The notes beneath the pieces were generated by a model that did not search any database, was not told the origin of the DNA, and saw nothing but the letters and a program-made list of their open reading frames with translations. The translations under genes were made by a program, and so were the position numbers. Positions 9,023 through 18,563 of a DNA stretch of 64,000 bases are shown piece after piece. The stretch's first letter is position 1, and each line of letters opens with the position of its first letter. Origin of the DNA: an uncultured Clostridia bacterium (GTDB taxonomy: Bacteria; Bacillota; Clostridia; Lachnospirales; Lachnospiraceae); the NCBI GenBank assembly GCA_937895705.1, contig CALBKM010000031.1, positions 1 to 64,000 on the forward strand, read 5' to 3'.

Positions 9023-9321
9023 GGGGCATTGTAGGTATATATTATATATTAATAATTTAGACTACGTCTTAGTATAGGTTGATATCGTGGATAAGTCTTA
9101 CACTCCTTATTTTACGCATACTTTAACCTCATAAATACGGTGAATGAAGAAAGGTACAAGGTGTTGTTAGTATGTGGATACTTTAATAAGATAAAGTATA
9201 AAAGTAAAAGAAAAAAGTAACTTGTCCACACATATCCACAGTTAATCACAGGTTATTCACAAAGACTTTATGGATAACCGAAACGAGTTTCTTCCTATTA
9301 TAATAGGTTACGAAACAGATA
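9023..9321. other. oriC: oriC: DnaA-box cluster and AT-rich stretch between dnaA and dnaN
   Basis: This non-coding gap contains matches to the DnaA box in both orientations: CGTGGATAA (9086-9094), TGTGGATAC (9173-9181), TTGTCCACA (9222-9230), ATATCCACA (9232-9240), TTAATCACA (9242-9250), TTATTCACA (9253-9261) and TATGGATAA (9269-9277). The stretch 9180-9221 is almost purely A/T/G with no C before its end and is the best candidate unwinding element. Position and content match the dnaA-dnaN half of the Bacillus-type bipartite origin. The divergence of gene strands nearby supports it. Confidence 0.88.
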
Positions 9322-10674
9322 CTACGGATTGATTTTTTTAAAGAGAACGTCAATTGTATTTTGTAATTGAACATTTTCTTTTAAATCTTCGATTATTTTA
9401 TCGCGACCGTGAATTACGGTGGAATGGTCTCTGTTTCCCAGTTGTTTACCTATATCCGTAGTGGATAAAGAAGTAAGCTTATCTGCAAGATACATTACAA
9501 TCTGCCGTGCATTGGCAATGTCGCTGTTTCTTTTTTTAGAGTAAATATCTGTAGATGATACGCCGAGATGTTCGGAAACGATATCTACAATATAGCTTAC
9601 CGTAATGGTTTTGTGATTATCGAAAGATATGTAATCTTTTAAAGCCTCCTGCGCAAGTTCCATGGTAATCGGTTGTTTTTTTAATCTGGAAAGAGCGACC
9701 AGTTTGTTTAGGGCACCTTCCAATTCACGGATATTGGATTTAATATGTTCGGCAAAATAAGCGAGAATATCATTACTGATGCCGAAATTATCCGTGTCGT
9801 TCTTTTTGTTTAAGATTGCCATTCTTGTTTCGTAATCCGGACTTCCGATATCTACAATCAGACCCATCTCAAAGCGGGAACGAAGACGTTCTTCCAAGGT
9901 TGCGATATCCTTCGGCGGTTTATCACTGGAGATAACAATGTGCTTTTTGGAATCGTAAAGGGTGTTAAATGTATGGAAGAACTCTTCCTGTGTACTTTCT
10001 TTGCCGATAATAAATTGAATATCATCGATGAGAAGCATGTCCACATTACGGTATTTTTCACGGAATTCCGCGGTTTTATTGTTACGAATGGATTCAATTA
10101 ACTCGTTTGTAAACTTTTCGCTGGTAACATAACGGATTAACGCATTTTCGTTTTGCTTTAATATGTCGTGTGCAATAGACTGCATCAGGTGTGTCTTACC
10201 GAGTCCTGCTCCTCCGTAAAGAAACAACGGGTTATATGCTTCACCCGGTGCTGCGGCAACCGCGACGGAAGCAGCATGGGCCATATGATTACTTTTTCCG
10301 ACGACAAAAGTGTCGAAGGTATATTTCGGATTCAAAGTATCGTAGCTTTCGTTTTTCTTTTTAACTTTACCGGAAAGCTCCGCAGATTCTTCTTCAGAAA
10401 GGGTATCGGCTAAAATAAGCTCAATTTCGTATGCTTCGTTTAGAATGGTTTCTACGGCAGTTTCCAGGTACAGCAGGTACTTTCTTTTGATAAAATCGAT
10501 TCCCATGGTACCTAACTGCTGATTTGTAAAATTAATAATCAGTTTATTATCTTTTAAGGCATAGGGAAATAACGGAAGAATCCATGTTTTATAAACAGGA
10601 GTCTGAATAGCAAATTCGGCTTTCATATATTCCAAAATTTCCGTCCATTTTTGTTTTATTGTTTTTATATCCAT
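9322..10674 (-). CDS. dnaA: Chromosomal replication initiator DnaA
   Basis: A 450-aa AAA+ initiator. The N-terminal DnaD/helicase-interacting domain is followed by Walker A GGAGLGKTHLMQ, Walker B LLIDDIQFI, and the C-terminal helix-turn-helix signature IGKQLGNRDHSTVIHGRDKI that binds TTATCCACA boxes. Length is typical. ATG is preceded by AAGGAG. It flanks the DnaA-box-rich gap on which it acts. Confidence 0.98.
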   Translation of the reverse strand: MDIKTIKQKWTEILEYMKAEFAIQTPVYKTWILPLFPYALKDNKLIINFTNQQLGTMGIDFIKRKYLLYLETAVETILNEAYEIELILADTLSEEESAELSGKVKKKNESYDTLNPKYTFDTFVVGKSNHMAHAASVAVAAAPGEAYNPLFLYGGAGLGKTHLMQSIAHDILKQNENALIRYVTSEKFTNELIESIRNNKTAEFREKYRNVDMLLIDDIQFIIGKESTQEEFFHTFNTLYDSKKHIVISSDKPPKDIATLEERLRSRFEMGLIVDIGSPDYETRMAILNKKNDTDNFGISNDILAYFAEHIKSNIRELEGALNKLVALSRLKKQPITMELAQEALKDYISFDNHKTITVSYIVDIVSEHLGVSSTDIYSKKRNSDIANARQIVMYLADKLTSLSTTDIGKQLGNRDHSTVIHGRDKIIEDLKENVQLQNTIDVLFKKINP

Positions 10675-10751
10675 TTTTCATTACTCCTTCTGAAAAAGCG
10701 CCTCTAAAAAGAAAATAACGCTTTTAAAAGCCTATAAATCCACTATCTACT

Positions 10752-10780
10752 ATTATACCAAAAACAAAGGAATTTTGAAA
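10752..10780 (-). promoter_or_regulatory. Probable dnaA promoter
   Basis: On the minus strand a perfect TATAAT (10757-10752) stands 17 nt after TTTCAA (10780-10775), a weak -35. The distance to the dnaA start is about 78 nt. No DnaA box was seen in this gap, so autoregulation from here is not supported by sequence. Confidence 0.5.
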
Positions 10781-10821
10781 GTCTTTTTTGAAAATAAATT
10801 TATAAAAAATTAAAATTTTAC

Positions 10822-10850
10822 TTGACGAAATACAAGTTTCCTACTATAAT
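10822..10850 (+). promoter_or_regulatory. Sigma-A promoter of rpmH
   Basis: TTGACG (10822-10827), a 17-nt spacer and TATAAT (10845-10850) form a near-consensus promoter diverging from dnaA. The implied 5' UTR is about 80 nt. Confidence 0.85.
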
Positions 10851-10938
10851 AGAAATGCTATTTAGGTAAAATGCTGTAATGTGCGTTTTTATACGTAACA
10901 AATAGAGAACAGCAATCAGAAAGCGAGGTGTATAGTTT

Positions 10939-11073
10939 ATGAAGATGACATTCCAGCCGAAGAAGAGACAGAGATCTAAGGTACATGGCTTCCGTTCCAG
11001 AATGAGTACCGCAAACGGAAGAAAGGTGTTAGCCAGAAGAAGAGCAAAGGGTAGACATAAATTATCTGCATAG
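10939..11073 (+). CDS. rpmH: 50S ribosomal protein L34
   Basis: A 44-codon gene beginning MKMTFQPKKRQRSKVHGF and ending AKGRHKLSA, with the conserved GFRSRMST and GRKVLARRRAKGR segments of L34. It is a structural protein of the large ribosomal subunit. GCGAGGTG serves as ribosome binding site. It heads the conserved rpmH-rnpA-yidD-yidC-khpB run. Confidence 0.97.
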   Translation: MKMTFQPKKRQRSKVHGFRSRMSTANGRKVLARRRAKGRHKLSA

Positions 11074-11096
11074 GTCGCATATTATGTGACCTTTTC
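11073..11096 (+). terminator. Hairpin after rpmH, possible attenuator
   Basis: GGTCGCATA pairs with TATGTGACC (one mismatch) directly after the rpmH stop and is followed by TTTTCTCTT. The stem and T tract are modest, so it more likely reduces read-through into rnpA than blocks it. Confidence 0.45.
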
Positions 11097-11131
11097 TCTT
11101 ACCCCTTCTTTATCCTTTTAGGAGGAAAAAA

Positions 11132-11473
11132 GTGGCCGAATCAATTAAAAAGAACGAAGAGTTTCAAAAGGTTTACCACTCGGGTAAATCCTACGCCAAT
11201 AAGTATTTGGTGATGTATGTAAAGAAAAATGAGTCAGAAACCGGCAGACTCGGTATATCGGTAAGTAAGAAAGTGGGAAACAGTGTAGTTCGACACAGAA
11301 TTGCAAGATTAATCAGAGAAAGTTACCGATTAAATGAGAGTAAGTTCCATAGCGGTTGGGACATTGTTGTGGTTGCCAGACAGGGAGCAAAAGGCAGAAA
11401 TTATTTTGAAATTAACAGTGCTATGCTGCATTTAGCAAAGTTGCATAGAATTTTGTGTGAGGTATCGGATTGA
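11132..11473 (+). CDS. rnpA: Ribonuclease P protein component
   Basis: A 113-aa basic protein with the RnpA signature RLGISVSKKVGNSVVRHRIARLIRE (residues about 38-62). It assists the RNase P ribozyme in removing tRNA 5' leaders. Start is GTG preceded by GGAGG at 7 nt. Its stop overlaps the start of yidD. Confidence 0.96.
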   Translation: MAESIKKNEEFQKVYHSGKSYANKYLVMYVKKNESETGRLGISVSKKVGNSVVRHRIARLIRESYRLNESKFHSGWDIVVVARQGAKGRNYFEINSAMLHLAKLHRILCEVSD

Positions 11474-11682
11474 AAAAGATATTAATCGCAATGGTTCGTT
11501 TTTATCGAAAAAATATATCGCCTTATAAGGGAGGTTCCTCTTGTAGATTTATACCTACCTGTTCGCAGTATGCCCTGGAAGCACTGGAAAAATATGGTGC
11601 TTTGAAGGGTTCCCTGCTTGCAATACGAAGAATACTCCGTTGTCACCCGTTTTCCGCGGGTGGCTACGATCCGGTTCCGTAG
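11470..11682 (+). CDS. yidD: Membrane protein insertion efficiency factor YidD
   Basis: A 70-aa protein with the family core FYRKNISPYKGGSSCRF followed by PTCSQYALEALEKYG and HPFSAGGYDPVP. It starts with TTG overlapping the rnpA stop by 4 nt, so translation is coupled. The family aids YidC-dependent membrane insertion. Confidence 0.93.
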   Translation: MKKILIAMVRFYRKNISPYKGGSSCRFIPTCSQYALEALEKYGALKGSLLAIRRILRCHPFSAGGYDPVP

Positions 11683-11706
11683 TTGTGAGTTAGGAGGATT
11701 AGGATT

Positions 11707-13020
11707 TTGTCATATCTTGCTTTTTTAACAAAAGAAGACGGTCTTATTATGGGACCGATTTCAAGAGTTTTAGGATGGATTATTAACGGAATTTATGAAT
11801 TCCTTACGTTGTTTACCGACGATGTAAACGGTATCGGCATTGCGAATATTGCGCTTTGTATTATCCTTTTTACTATTGTTGTAAAGATGTTAATGCTTCC
11901 GCTTACCATTAAGCAGCAAAAGTCTACAAAGCTTTCTTCGCAGATGAGTCCGGAGTTAACGGCTATTAATGAAAAGTATAAGGGAAAGACCGATGAGGCT
12001 TCCCGTAGAAAAATGCAGATGGAAACCCAGGCGGTTTATGATAAGTACGGCACCAATCCGATGGCCGGATGTCTTACTTTGTTTATTTCCTTGCCGATTC
12101 TGTTTGCGTTATACCGCGTTATTTATGCGATTCCGGCATATATTAACGATGTATATGATATGTATGAGCTTGCGGCAAAAGCAATTCAGGGTGTGGAAGG
12201 CTATGCGGAAACACTTGCTAATTTTGTAAAGGATGCAGGTATTTCAGGTCTTGATTTTAATAAATTTGTGGGTTATGACAGCGGTGTTTTAACTACGACA
12301 AATGTAATTGATGTTTTATCAAAATGTGATGAAACTACATGGCAGACATTAGCCGCTGCTTTTCCTGCGGAAGTAGGAGCTCAGCTTACTTCGTATTCTG
12401 AACCGATTGTTCATGTACACAAATTTGTGGGCGGACTCAATATTTTGAACACTCCGAAGGTAAAGAGTATCAGCATTTTGATTCCGATTTTATCTACGGC
12501 ATTACAGTTCCTGCAGACTAAGATTTCTATGTCCGGCAATAAAAATAAGAGTACAAAAGACGACCCGGCAATGGCAAGTATGAAGTCAATGAATATTTTC
12601 CTTCCGATTATGTCCGGATTTATCTGTTTTATGATGCCGATCGGTGCGGGACTTTACTGGATTATCAGTTCTTTGGTACAGATTGTACAGCAGATTTTCA
12701 TTAACCGTTATATGGACAAGATTACCGTAGAAGAGTTGATTGAAAAGAATCAGGCTAAGCGTGCGAAAAAGTTAAAGAAGATGGGAATCGATTCCGGAAA
12801 TAAGATGGCTCAGGTGGCAAAGACCTCCACAAAATCTATTGAAGTGGAAGAGCCGAAGTCCACAAAGGATTATGCAAATCTTTCCGGTAAAAAATATGAT
12901 ACCAATGCAACTTCCGCCGATGATACGGAAGCAGGTGAAGGAGAAGAAAAGAATGATACTCCGGCTTCCGGAAGTATCTCCGGTTACGCTAACATTTTAA
13001 AGAACCGTAACCTGAAGTAA
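11707..13020 (+). CDS. yidC: Membrane protein insertase YidC/OxaA
   Basis: A 437-aa Oxa1/YidC-type insertase. Hydrophobic segments occur near residues 19-75, in the central region and near 300-340; the motif TNPMAGCLTLFISLPILFALYRVI is characteristic and an ISMSGNKNKSTKDDP loop precedes the last two membrane segments. The C-terminal 90 residues are charged and low-complexity. A TTG start is inferred 7 nt after AGGAGGATT. No lipobox is evident, unlike Bacillus SpoIIIJ. There is an atypically long loop near residues 150-240. Confidence 0.93.
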   Translation: MSYLAFLTKEDGLIMGPISRVLGWIINGIYEFLTLFTDDVNGIGIANIALCIILFTIVVKMLMLPLTIKQQKSTKLSSQMSPELTAINEKYKGKTDEASRRKMQMETQAVYDKYGTNPMAGCLTLFISLPILFALYRVIYAIPAYINDVYDMYELAAKAIQGVEGYAETLANFVKDAGISGLDFNKFVGYDSGVLTTTNVIDVLSKCDETTWQTLAAAFPAEVGAQLTSYSEPIVHVHKFVGGLNILNTPKVKSISILIPILSTALQFLQTKISMSGNKNKSTKDDPAMASMKSMNIFLPIMSGFICFMMPIGAGLYWIISSLVQIVQQIFINRYMDKITVEELIEKNQAKRAKKLKKMGIDSGNKMAQVAKTSTKSIEVEEPKSTKDYANLSGKKYDTNATSADDTEAGEGEEKNDTPASGSISGYANILKNRNLK

Positions 13021-13045
13021 GAAGGGATGTATTTAGGAGGTTTTT

Positions 13046-13849
13046 ATGAACGAATGGATTGAAGTTACCGCAAAAACGGTAGATGATGCAATTATAGAAG
13101 CCGGAATCAAACTCGGTGTTTCTACTGAAAGTATGGAATATGAAGTAATAGAAAAAGAATCCAGCGGATTTTTGGGATTAAATAAGAAACCGGCAAAGAT
13201 TCGTGCAAAAGTAAAAGAAGAAGATAAGCCGGCTGTAGAAGATTTTCTTTCTAAAGTGTTTGCGGCAATGGGTGTAAAAGCCGAAGCTGAGATTGATTTT
13301 GATGAAGAAGAAAAGGTAATGAACATTAATCTGACCGGTGATGATATGGGTATGTTGATCGGTAAGAGAGGTCAGACCTTAGATTCTTTGCAGTATCTTG
13401 TAAGCCTTGTTGCAAATAAGGACAGCGATACTTATATTAAGGTTAAGTTGGATACCGAAAATTATCGTGAAAGAAGAAAAGAAACTCTTGAGAATCTTGC
13501 AAAGAATATTGCAAACAAGGTTAGAAGAACAAGACATTCCGTTGCTCTTGAGCCGATGAACCCGTATGAGAGAAGAATTATTCATTCCGTATTACAGAAT
13601 AATAAATTCGTAGAAACTCACAGTGAAGGTGAAGAGCCGTATCGTAAGGTTATTGTTTCCATGAAAAAGGGCGTAAGAGATTTCAGCAATGAAAGATATT
13701 ACGGAAAGAGCAGTTACGGAAATAATCGCGGCGGTTACAGTAAGGGAGGTTACAGAAACGGTTATCGTAAGTATGATCGCAAGGAATCTTCCGTAGAAAC
13801 AACTTCTTCTGCAGAAGTTGCGGAGCCGGTAGCCGAGAGTGCCGAATAA
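13046..13849 (+). CDS. khpB: RNA-binding protein KhpB/Jag
   Basis: A 267-aa protein with an N-terminal Jag domain (WIEVTAKTVDDAIIEAGIKLG), a KH domain with MLIGKRGQTLDSLQ, and an R3H domain containing EPMNPYERRIIHSVLQ. The C-terminal tail is rich in Gly, Tyr, Arg and Ser (about residues 215-250). It binds RNA and affects cell elongation and division in Firmicutes. AGGAGG precedes the ATG; yidC is 25 nt upstream. Confidence 0.94.
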   Translation: MNEWIEVTAKTVDDAIIEAGIKLGVSTESMEYEVIEKESSGFLGLNKKPAKIRAKVKEEDKPAVEDFLSKVFAAMGVKAEAEIDFDEEEKVMNINLTGDDMGMLIGKRGQTLDSLQYLVSLVANKDSDTYIKVKLDTENYRERRKETLENLAKNIANKVRRTRHSVALEPMNPYERRIIHSVLQNNKFVETHSEGEEPYRKVIVSMKKGVRDFSNERYYGKSSYGNNRGGYSKGGYRNGYRKYDRKESSVETTSSAEVAEPVAESAE

Positions 13850-13899
13850 GAAACAGACAGAGTGCGGTATCTGTCGAAATGTAGAGTATGACTTGAGCA

Positions 13900-13925
13900 A
13901 AAGGGTGTCTTATTTGACACCCTTT
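13900..13925 (+). terminator. Terminator after khpB
   Basis: AAAGGGTGTC and GACACCCTTT form a perfect 10-bp stem with a 6-nt loop, ending the rpmH-khpB unit. The T run is short. Confidence 0.7.
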
Positions 13926-13969
13926 CGAACTTTATGGGGCTTTGTTTGATAAGAACGGAAAGGAAAACT

Positions 13970-15343
13970 ATGGTAGATACAATTGCTGCGATTTCAACAG
14001 GATTAAGTAATTCCGGAATCAGTATTATCCGGGTAAGCGGTCCCGAGACGTTTCAAGTGATGGACCGTATTTTTCGCGGAAAAAAGACCGGTAAAAAATT
14101 ATCGGAACAAAAGTCTCATACGATTCACTATGGGTGGATTACGGATAATGAGGAAGTTGTGGATGAAGTGCTGGTATCCGTTATGCGCAGTCCTCATACG
14201 TATACAGCGGAAGATGTGGCAGAAATAAATTGTCACGGCGGAAGTTTGGTTACTAAAAAGGTTTTACGGACTGTTTTAAAAGAAGGAGTTCGTCTGGCAG
14301 AACCGGGAGAATTTACAAAACGTGCTTTTTTAAACGGAAGAATCGATTTGTCAAAAGCGGAAGCAGTGATGGAAGTTATTCGTGCAAAAAGTGATCTGGC
14401 ACTGAAAAATTCCATGGCACAGCTGCAGGGAAATGTATTAAAAGAGATTTCTGCATTGAGAGAAAAAATGATACATCATACCGCATTTATCGAAGCTGCA
14501 TTGGACGATCCGGAACATATTTCATTAGATGGTTTTACAAATGAATTAAAGACGAGTATAATAGAAATCAGAGAGCGTTTGTACCGATTAATCGCTTCTG
14601 CGGAAAACGGACGGATGTTACGGGAGGGAATTCGTACCGTTATTTTAGGACGTCCAAATGTAGGAAAGTCTTCGTTAATGAATGTGTTTGCCGGAGAAGA
14701 GCGTGCCATTGTTACGGATATTGCCGGGACCACCAGAGATACCATAGAAGAAACGGTATCGGTACGCGGAATTTCTCTTTCTTTAGTGGATACTGCAGGG
14801 ATTCGTTCCACAGAGGATGTCGTAGAAAAAATCGGTGTAGAAAAAGCAAAGAAAGCAGCGGAAGAGGCAGACTTGATTTTGTATCTGGCCGATGCAACCG
14901 AAAAAATAACGGAAGAAGAGAAAGAATTGCTTTCTTTTGTAGTAAATAAGAAGGTAATTGTATTATTAAATAAAATTGATTTGTGTGATACACCGGACAC
15001 CTCCGAATTGGAGAAACTTACGGGACAAAAGGTACTTTGTATTTCCGCAAAAGAAGAGGAAGGTCTGGATGCTTTGTATGATACGATTGAAAAGATGTTT
15101 TTCAAAAAGGAGCTTTCCTATAACGAAGATTTATATATTACGGGGGAGCGTCAGAAGCAATCGTTACAAAATGCATATGAAGCTATGGGAAAAGTATTGG
15201 AAAGTATAGATGCCGATATGCCGGAAGATTTTTATTCCATTGATTTAATGCAGGGATATGAAAGTCTTGGTGAGATTACAGGTGAATCGGTGGATGAAGA
15301 TTTGGTTAACACCATTTTTCGTGAATTTTGTATGGGAAAATAA
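13970..15343 (+). CDS. mnmE: tRNA modification GTPase MnmE
   Basis: A 457-aa protein that with MnmG installs the cmnm5 group on wobble U34. It has the N-terminal folate-binding TrmE domain (DTIAAISTGLSNSGISIIRVSG), an inserted G domain with GRPNVGKSSLMN, DIAGTTRDT, DTAG and NKID, and the C-terminal FCMGK with the essential cysteine. The ATG at 13970 matches the family start and follows GGAAAGG; an upstream ATG would add 12 unrelated residues. Confidence 0.97.
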   Translation: MVDTIAAISTGLSNSGISIIRVSGPETFQVMDRIFRGKKTGKKLSEQKSHTIHYGWITDNEEVVDEVLVSVMRSPHTYTAEDVAEINCHGGSLVTKKVLRTVLKEGVRLAEPGEFTKRAFLNGRIDLSKAEAVMEVIRAKSDLALKNSMAQLQGNVLKEISALREKMIHHTAFIEAALDDPEHISLDGFTNELKTSIIEIRERLYRLIASAENGRMLREGIRTVILGRPNVGKSSLMNVFAGEERAIVTDIAGTTRDTIEETVSVRGISLSLVDTAGIRSTEDVVEKIGVEKAKKAAEEADLILYLADATEKITEEEKELLSFVVNKKVIVLLNKIDLCDTPDTSELEKLTGQKVLCISAKEEEGLDALYDTIEKMFFKKELSYNEDLYITGERQKQSLQNAYEAMGKVLESIDADMPEDFYSIDLMQGYESLGEITGESVDEDLVNTIFREFCMGK

Positions 15344-15359
15344 AAGCGAGGAGAAAGAG

Positions 15360-17228
15360 ATGGAGCAAATTTATGAAAGTTATGATATTGCGGTAGTCGG
15401 TGCGGGACATGCCGGTTGTGAAGCGGCTCTGGCCTGTGCGAGACTTTCTTTTCGTACGGTTTTATTTACCGTTAGTACCGACAGCATTGCTCTGATGCCG
15501 TGTAACCCGAATATCGGTGGTACCTCCAAAGGTCATCTGGTAAGAGAAATCGATGCACTTGGCGGCGAGATGGGAAAAAACATAGACAAAACTTATATTC
15601 AGTCCAAGATGTTAAATAAATCCAAGGGGCCGGCGGTACATTCTCTTCGTGCCCAGGCGGACAAGCAGGATTACTCCCGGGAAATGCGTCGTGTTTTGGA
15701 AAATACCGAGAACTTAACAATAAAGCAGGCAGAAATTGCGGAAATTATTACGGAGGATGATTGTATCACCGGTGTGAAAACCGCATCCGGTGCAATTTAT
15801 CCGTGCCGTGCGGCAATTCTTTGTACCGGAACATATTTAAAAGCCCGTTGTATTTACGGAGAAGTAAGTCATTATACCGGTCCCAACGGTTTGCCGGCTG
15901 CCAATCATTTGACGGATAGTTTAATTGCCCACGGAATTGAGATGTATCGCTTCAAAACCGGTACTCCGGCACGTATTGATAAGCGTTCCATTGATTTTTC
16001 CGTAATGGAGGAACAGTTCGGTGATGAGAAGGTAGTACCGTTTTCTTTTACCACAGACCCGGATTCTTTAACAAAGCCGCAGGTTTCTTGTTGGTTAGCC
16101 TATACAAATGAAGAAACACATGATATTATTAAGAAGAACATAGATCGTTCCCCGTTGTATTCCGGCGTAATTCACGGAACCGGTCCGAGATATTGTCCTT
16201 CCATTGAAGACAAAGTAATGAAGTTTGCGGATAAAGACAGACATCAGATTTTTATAGAGCCGGAAGGAAATTATACGAATGAGATGTATATTGCCGGTAT
16301 GTCCAGTTCTTTACCGGAAGATGTTCAGGTCGCAATGTATCGTTCCGTGAAAGGAATGGAACATGCACAAATTGTAAAAAATGCTTATGCAATCGAATAC
16401 GATTGTATCAATCCGATGCAATTAAAGTCCAGTTTGGAGTTTAAAAAAATAAGCGGTTTGTTCAGCGGCGGACAGTTTAACGGAAGTTCCGGTTATGAAG
16501 AAGCTGCGGCGCAGGGTTTGATTGCCGGTATTAATGCTGCCAGAAAGTTACAGGGAAAAGAACCTCTCGTTTTGGACCGTTCGGAGGCATATATCGGTGT
16601 GTTAATCGATGATTTGGTGACGAAGGAAACCCATGAACCGTATCGTATGATGACTTCCCGTGCGGAATATCGTTTAATTCTGCGTCAGGATAATGCGGAT
16701 TTACGTTTGACAAAATACGGTTATGAAGTGGGTCTTATCAGTGAAGAGCGTTATCAAAAATTGGAAGAAAAGAAAGCGCAAATCCAGGCGGAAATTCTTC
16801 GTGCAAAAGAAACAACCATCGGCGGTACGGAACAGGTGCAGGAGCTTTTAATTGCACTCGGAAGTACGCCGTTAAAGTCCGGCAGCACATTGGCGGAATT
16901 GATTACCAGGCCGGAGCTTACGTATGATATGCTGGCATCGATTGATAAAAAGCGTCCGGAACTTTCTTCGGATGTGACGGAGCAGGTAGAAATCGAATTA
17001 AAGTACGAGGGCTATATTCGTCGCCAGATGAGTCAGGTTGCGCAGTTTAAAAAAATGGAACACAAAAAGATTCCTGCAGAGATTGATTACGATGCGATAC
17101 CGTCCATTCGTATTGAAGCAAGACAAAAATTAAAACAGGTGCGTCCGGAAAATGTGGGACAGGCTTCCCGTATTTCGGGAGTATCTCCGGCGGATATTTC
17201 CGTATTGTTGGTTTACTTGGGAAGATAA
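15360..17228 (+). CDS. mnmG: tRNA uridine-5-carboxymethylaminomethyl enzyme MnmG (GidA)
   Basis: A 622-aa FAD/NAD-dependent enzyme, partner of MnmE. The FAD motif is VVGAGHAGCEAALA near the N-terminus; CNPNIGGTSKGHLVREIDALGG and GLFSGGQFNGSSGYEEAAAQGL are GidA signatures. The ATG at 15360 follows GAGGAGAAAG and gives the canonical N-terminus; a longer frame overlapping mnmE is rejected. Spacing to mnmE is 16 nt. Confidence 0.97.
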   Translation: MEQIYESYDIAVVGAGHAGCEAALACARLSFRTVLFTVSTDSIALMPCNPNIGGTSKGHLVREIDALGGEMGKNIDKTYIQSKMLNKSKGPAVHSLRAQADKQDYSREMRRVLENTENLTIKQAEIAEIITEDDCITGVKTASGAIYPCRAAILCTGTYLKARCIYGEVSHYTGPNGLPAANHLTDSLIAHGIEMYRFKTGTPARIDKRSIDFSVMEEQFGDEKVVPFSFTTDPDSLTKPQVSCWLAYTNEETHDIIKKNIDRSPLYSGVIHGTGPRYCPSIEDKVMKFADKDRHQIFIEPEGNYTNEMYIAGMSSSLPEDVQVAMYRSVKGMEHAQIVKNAYAIEYDCINPMQLKSSLEFKKISGLFSGGQFNGSSGYEEAAAQGLIAGINAARKLQGKEPLVLDRSEAYIGVLIDDLVTKETHEPYRMMTSRAEYRLILRQDNADLRLTKYGYEVGLISEERYQKLEEKKAQIQAEILRAKETTIGGTEQVQELLIALGSTPLKSGSTLAELITRPELTYDMLASIDKKRPELSSDVTEQVEIELKYEGYIRRQMSQVAQFKKMEHKKIPAEIDYDAIPSIRIEARQKLKQVRPENVGQASRISGVSPADISVLLVYLGR

Positions 17229-17255
17229 TTTTATAGAAGAAAGAAGAGGAAAAAT

Positions 17256-17972
17256 ATGCGGGACAATTCGATACTTGTGAAAGGTGCGGAAAAAATAGGA
17301 ATCTTATTAAGCGGTAAACAGCAGGAGCAGTTTGAAGCTTATTACGACTATTTGGTTGCGCAAAATGAGGTGATGAATCTGACCGCAATTACCGAATACG
17401 AAGAAGTGCTTTGTAAGCATTTTCTGGATAGTTTGTTTTTAGTGAAATCTATGAAAGATTTTCAAGGGAAAAAGGTATTGGATTTAGGTACCGGGGCCGG
17501 TTTTCCGGGAATTCCTTTAAAAATTGCTTTTCCGGATACGGAATTTGTGTTGATGGATTCTTTGAATAAGCGCATAGCTTTTTTAAATCGTGTTATTGAA
17601 TTGCTTGATTTGAAAAAAATTACCGCTGTACACGGTCGGGCGGAAGAAGCGGCCCGGACAAAAGAATACAGAGAACAATTTGATTATTGTGTGTCGAGAG
17701 CCGTAGCTCGCTTGGCGACTTTGTCCGAGTTTTGTATCCCATTTGTAAAACCGGGCGGATATTTTATTTCCTACAAAGCGGGAGATTGCAAAGAAGAGTG
17801 TAATGAAGCGAAAAATGCAATTGTGACTTTGGGAGGAAAGTTAATCAGTGCGGAGGAAAGTTTCTTGCCGGATACGGAGATTGCGCGGACGTTTGTAGTT
17901 GTAAAAAAAGAAAAGCGTACTCCGGAAAAATATCCGAGAGGACAGGGAAAACCGTTAAAGCAACCTTTATAG
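17256..17972 (+). CDS. rsmG: 16S rRNA (guanine527-N7)-methyltransferase
   Basis: A 238-aa class I SAM-dependent methyltransferase. SAM motif I is VLDLGTGAGFPGIPLK near residue 75; CVSRAVARLATLSEFC is typical of RsmG/GidB. It completes the mnmE-mnmG-rsmG set. ATG follows AGAAGAGGAA. Confidence 0.96.
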   Translation: MRDNSILVKGAEKIGILLSGKQQEQFEAYYDYLVAQNEVMNLTAITEYEEVLCKHFLDSLFLVKSMKDFQGKKVLDLGTGAGFPGIPLKIAFPDTEFVLMDSLNKRIAFLNRVIELLDLKKITAVHGRAEEAARTKEYREQFDYCVSRAVARLATLSEFCIPFVKPGGYFISYKAGDCKEECNEAKNAIVTLGGKLISAEESFLPDTEIARTFVVVKKEKRTPEKYPRGQGKPLKQPL

Positions 17973-18039
17973 TTACTTTTCCGGTGATGAAAGCCAGAGA
18001 GTACGTAACGACTTTAATAATGGAAAGAAGGACAATATT

Positions 18040-18519
18040 ATGATTTGCGGAAGATATTATTTAGGACTTGATCATATGAATGAAATTGCACCGATTCGTC
18101 GGGAGGTGTTTGGAACGGAACAGGGCTGGTCTGATAATATTATCTTTGATGATGCGGATGAAACAGCGATACAGGCTGTTGTTTATAAAGATATTAACAG
18201 AACTATACCGGTTGGTGTAGGTCGTCTTCATAAAACCGCAGATGGTGAAGATTACAAGATAGGTCGTATCGCTGTAAAGAAAGACGAGCGCGGACAGGGA
18301 TACGGAGATTTTATTGTCCGTATGCTTGTGGATAAAGGGTTGTTAATGGGAGCGGATCGTGTATTGGTAGGTGCCCAGCCTCATGCAATAGCGTTTTATG
18401 AAAAAATAGGTTTTCGCCCGGTTGGAGAAACATACGAAGAAGCGGGAATTGAACATACAGTCATGGAAATCAGGCAAAACACAATTTGCAAAGCGTGCCA
18501 GGGTCATAAAGAAAAATAG
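18040..18519 (+). CDS. GNAT-family N-acetyltransferase
   Basis: A 159-aa protein with the acetyl-CoA loop VKKDERGQGYGDFIV (residues about 86-100) and the downstream HAIAFYEKIGFRPVGE segment. The overall shape (IRREVF, GVGRLH) resembles the ElaA/YjcF subgroup. The substrate is unknown. The tail contains a CKAC motif of unclear meaning. AAGAAGG precedes the ATG. Confidence 0.85.
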   Translation: MICGRYYLGLDHMNEIAPIRREVFGTEQGWSDNIIFDDADETAIQAVVYKDINRTIPVGVGRLHKTADGEDYKIGRIAVKKDERGQGYGDFIVRMLVDKGLLMGADRVLVGAQPHAIAFYEKIGFRPVGETYEEAGIEHTVMEIRQNTICKACQGHKEK

Positions 18520-18563
18520 GATTTTTAAATTGTTTTTGGTTGAGAATGATAGGAGGTGCCACG

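Noticed and set aside
15258..15359. Longer mnmG frame overlapping mnmE
   Set aside because: The extra 34 residues are read out of frame through conserved mnmE sequence; the ATG at 15360 has a clear RBS and canonical N-terminus.
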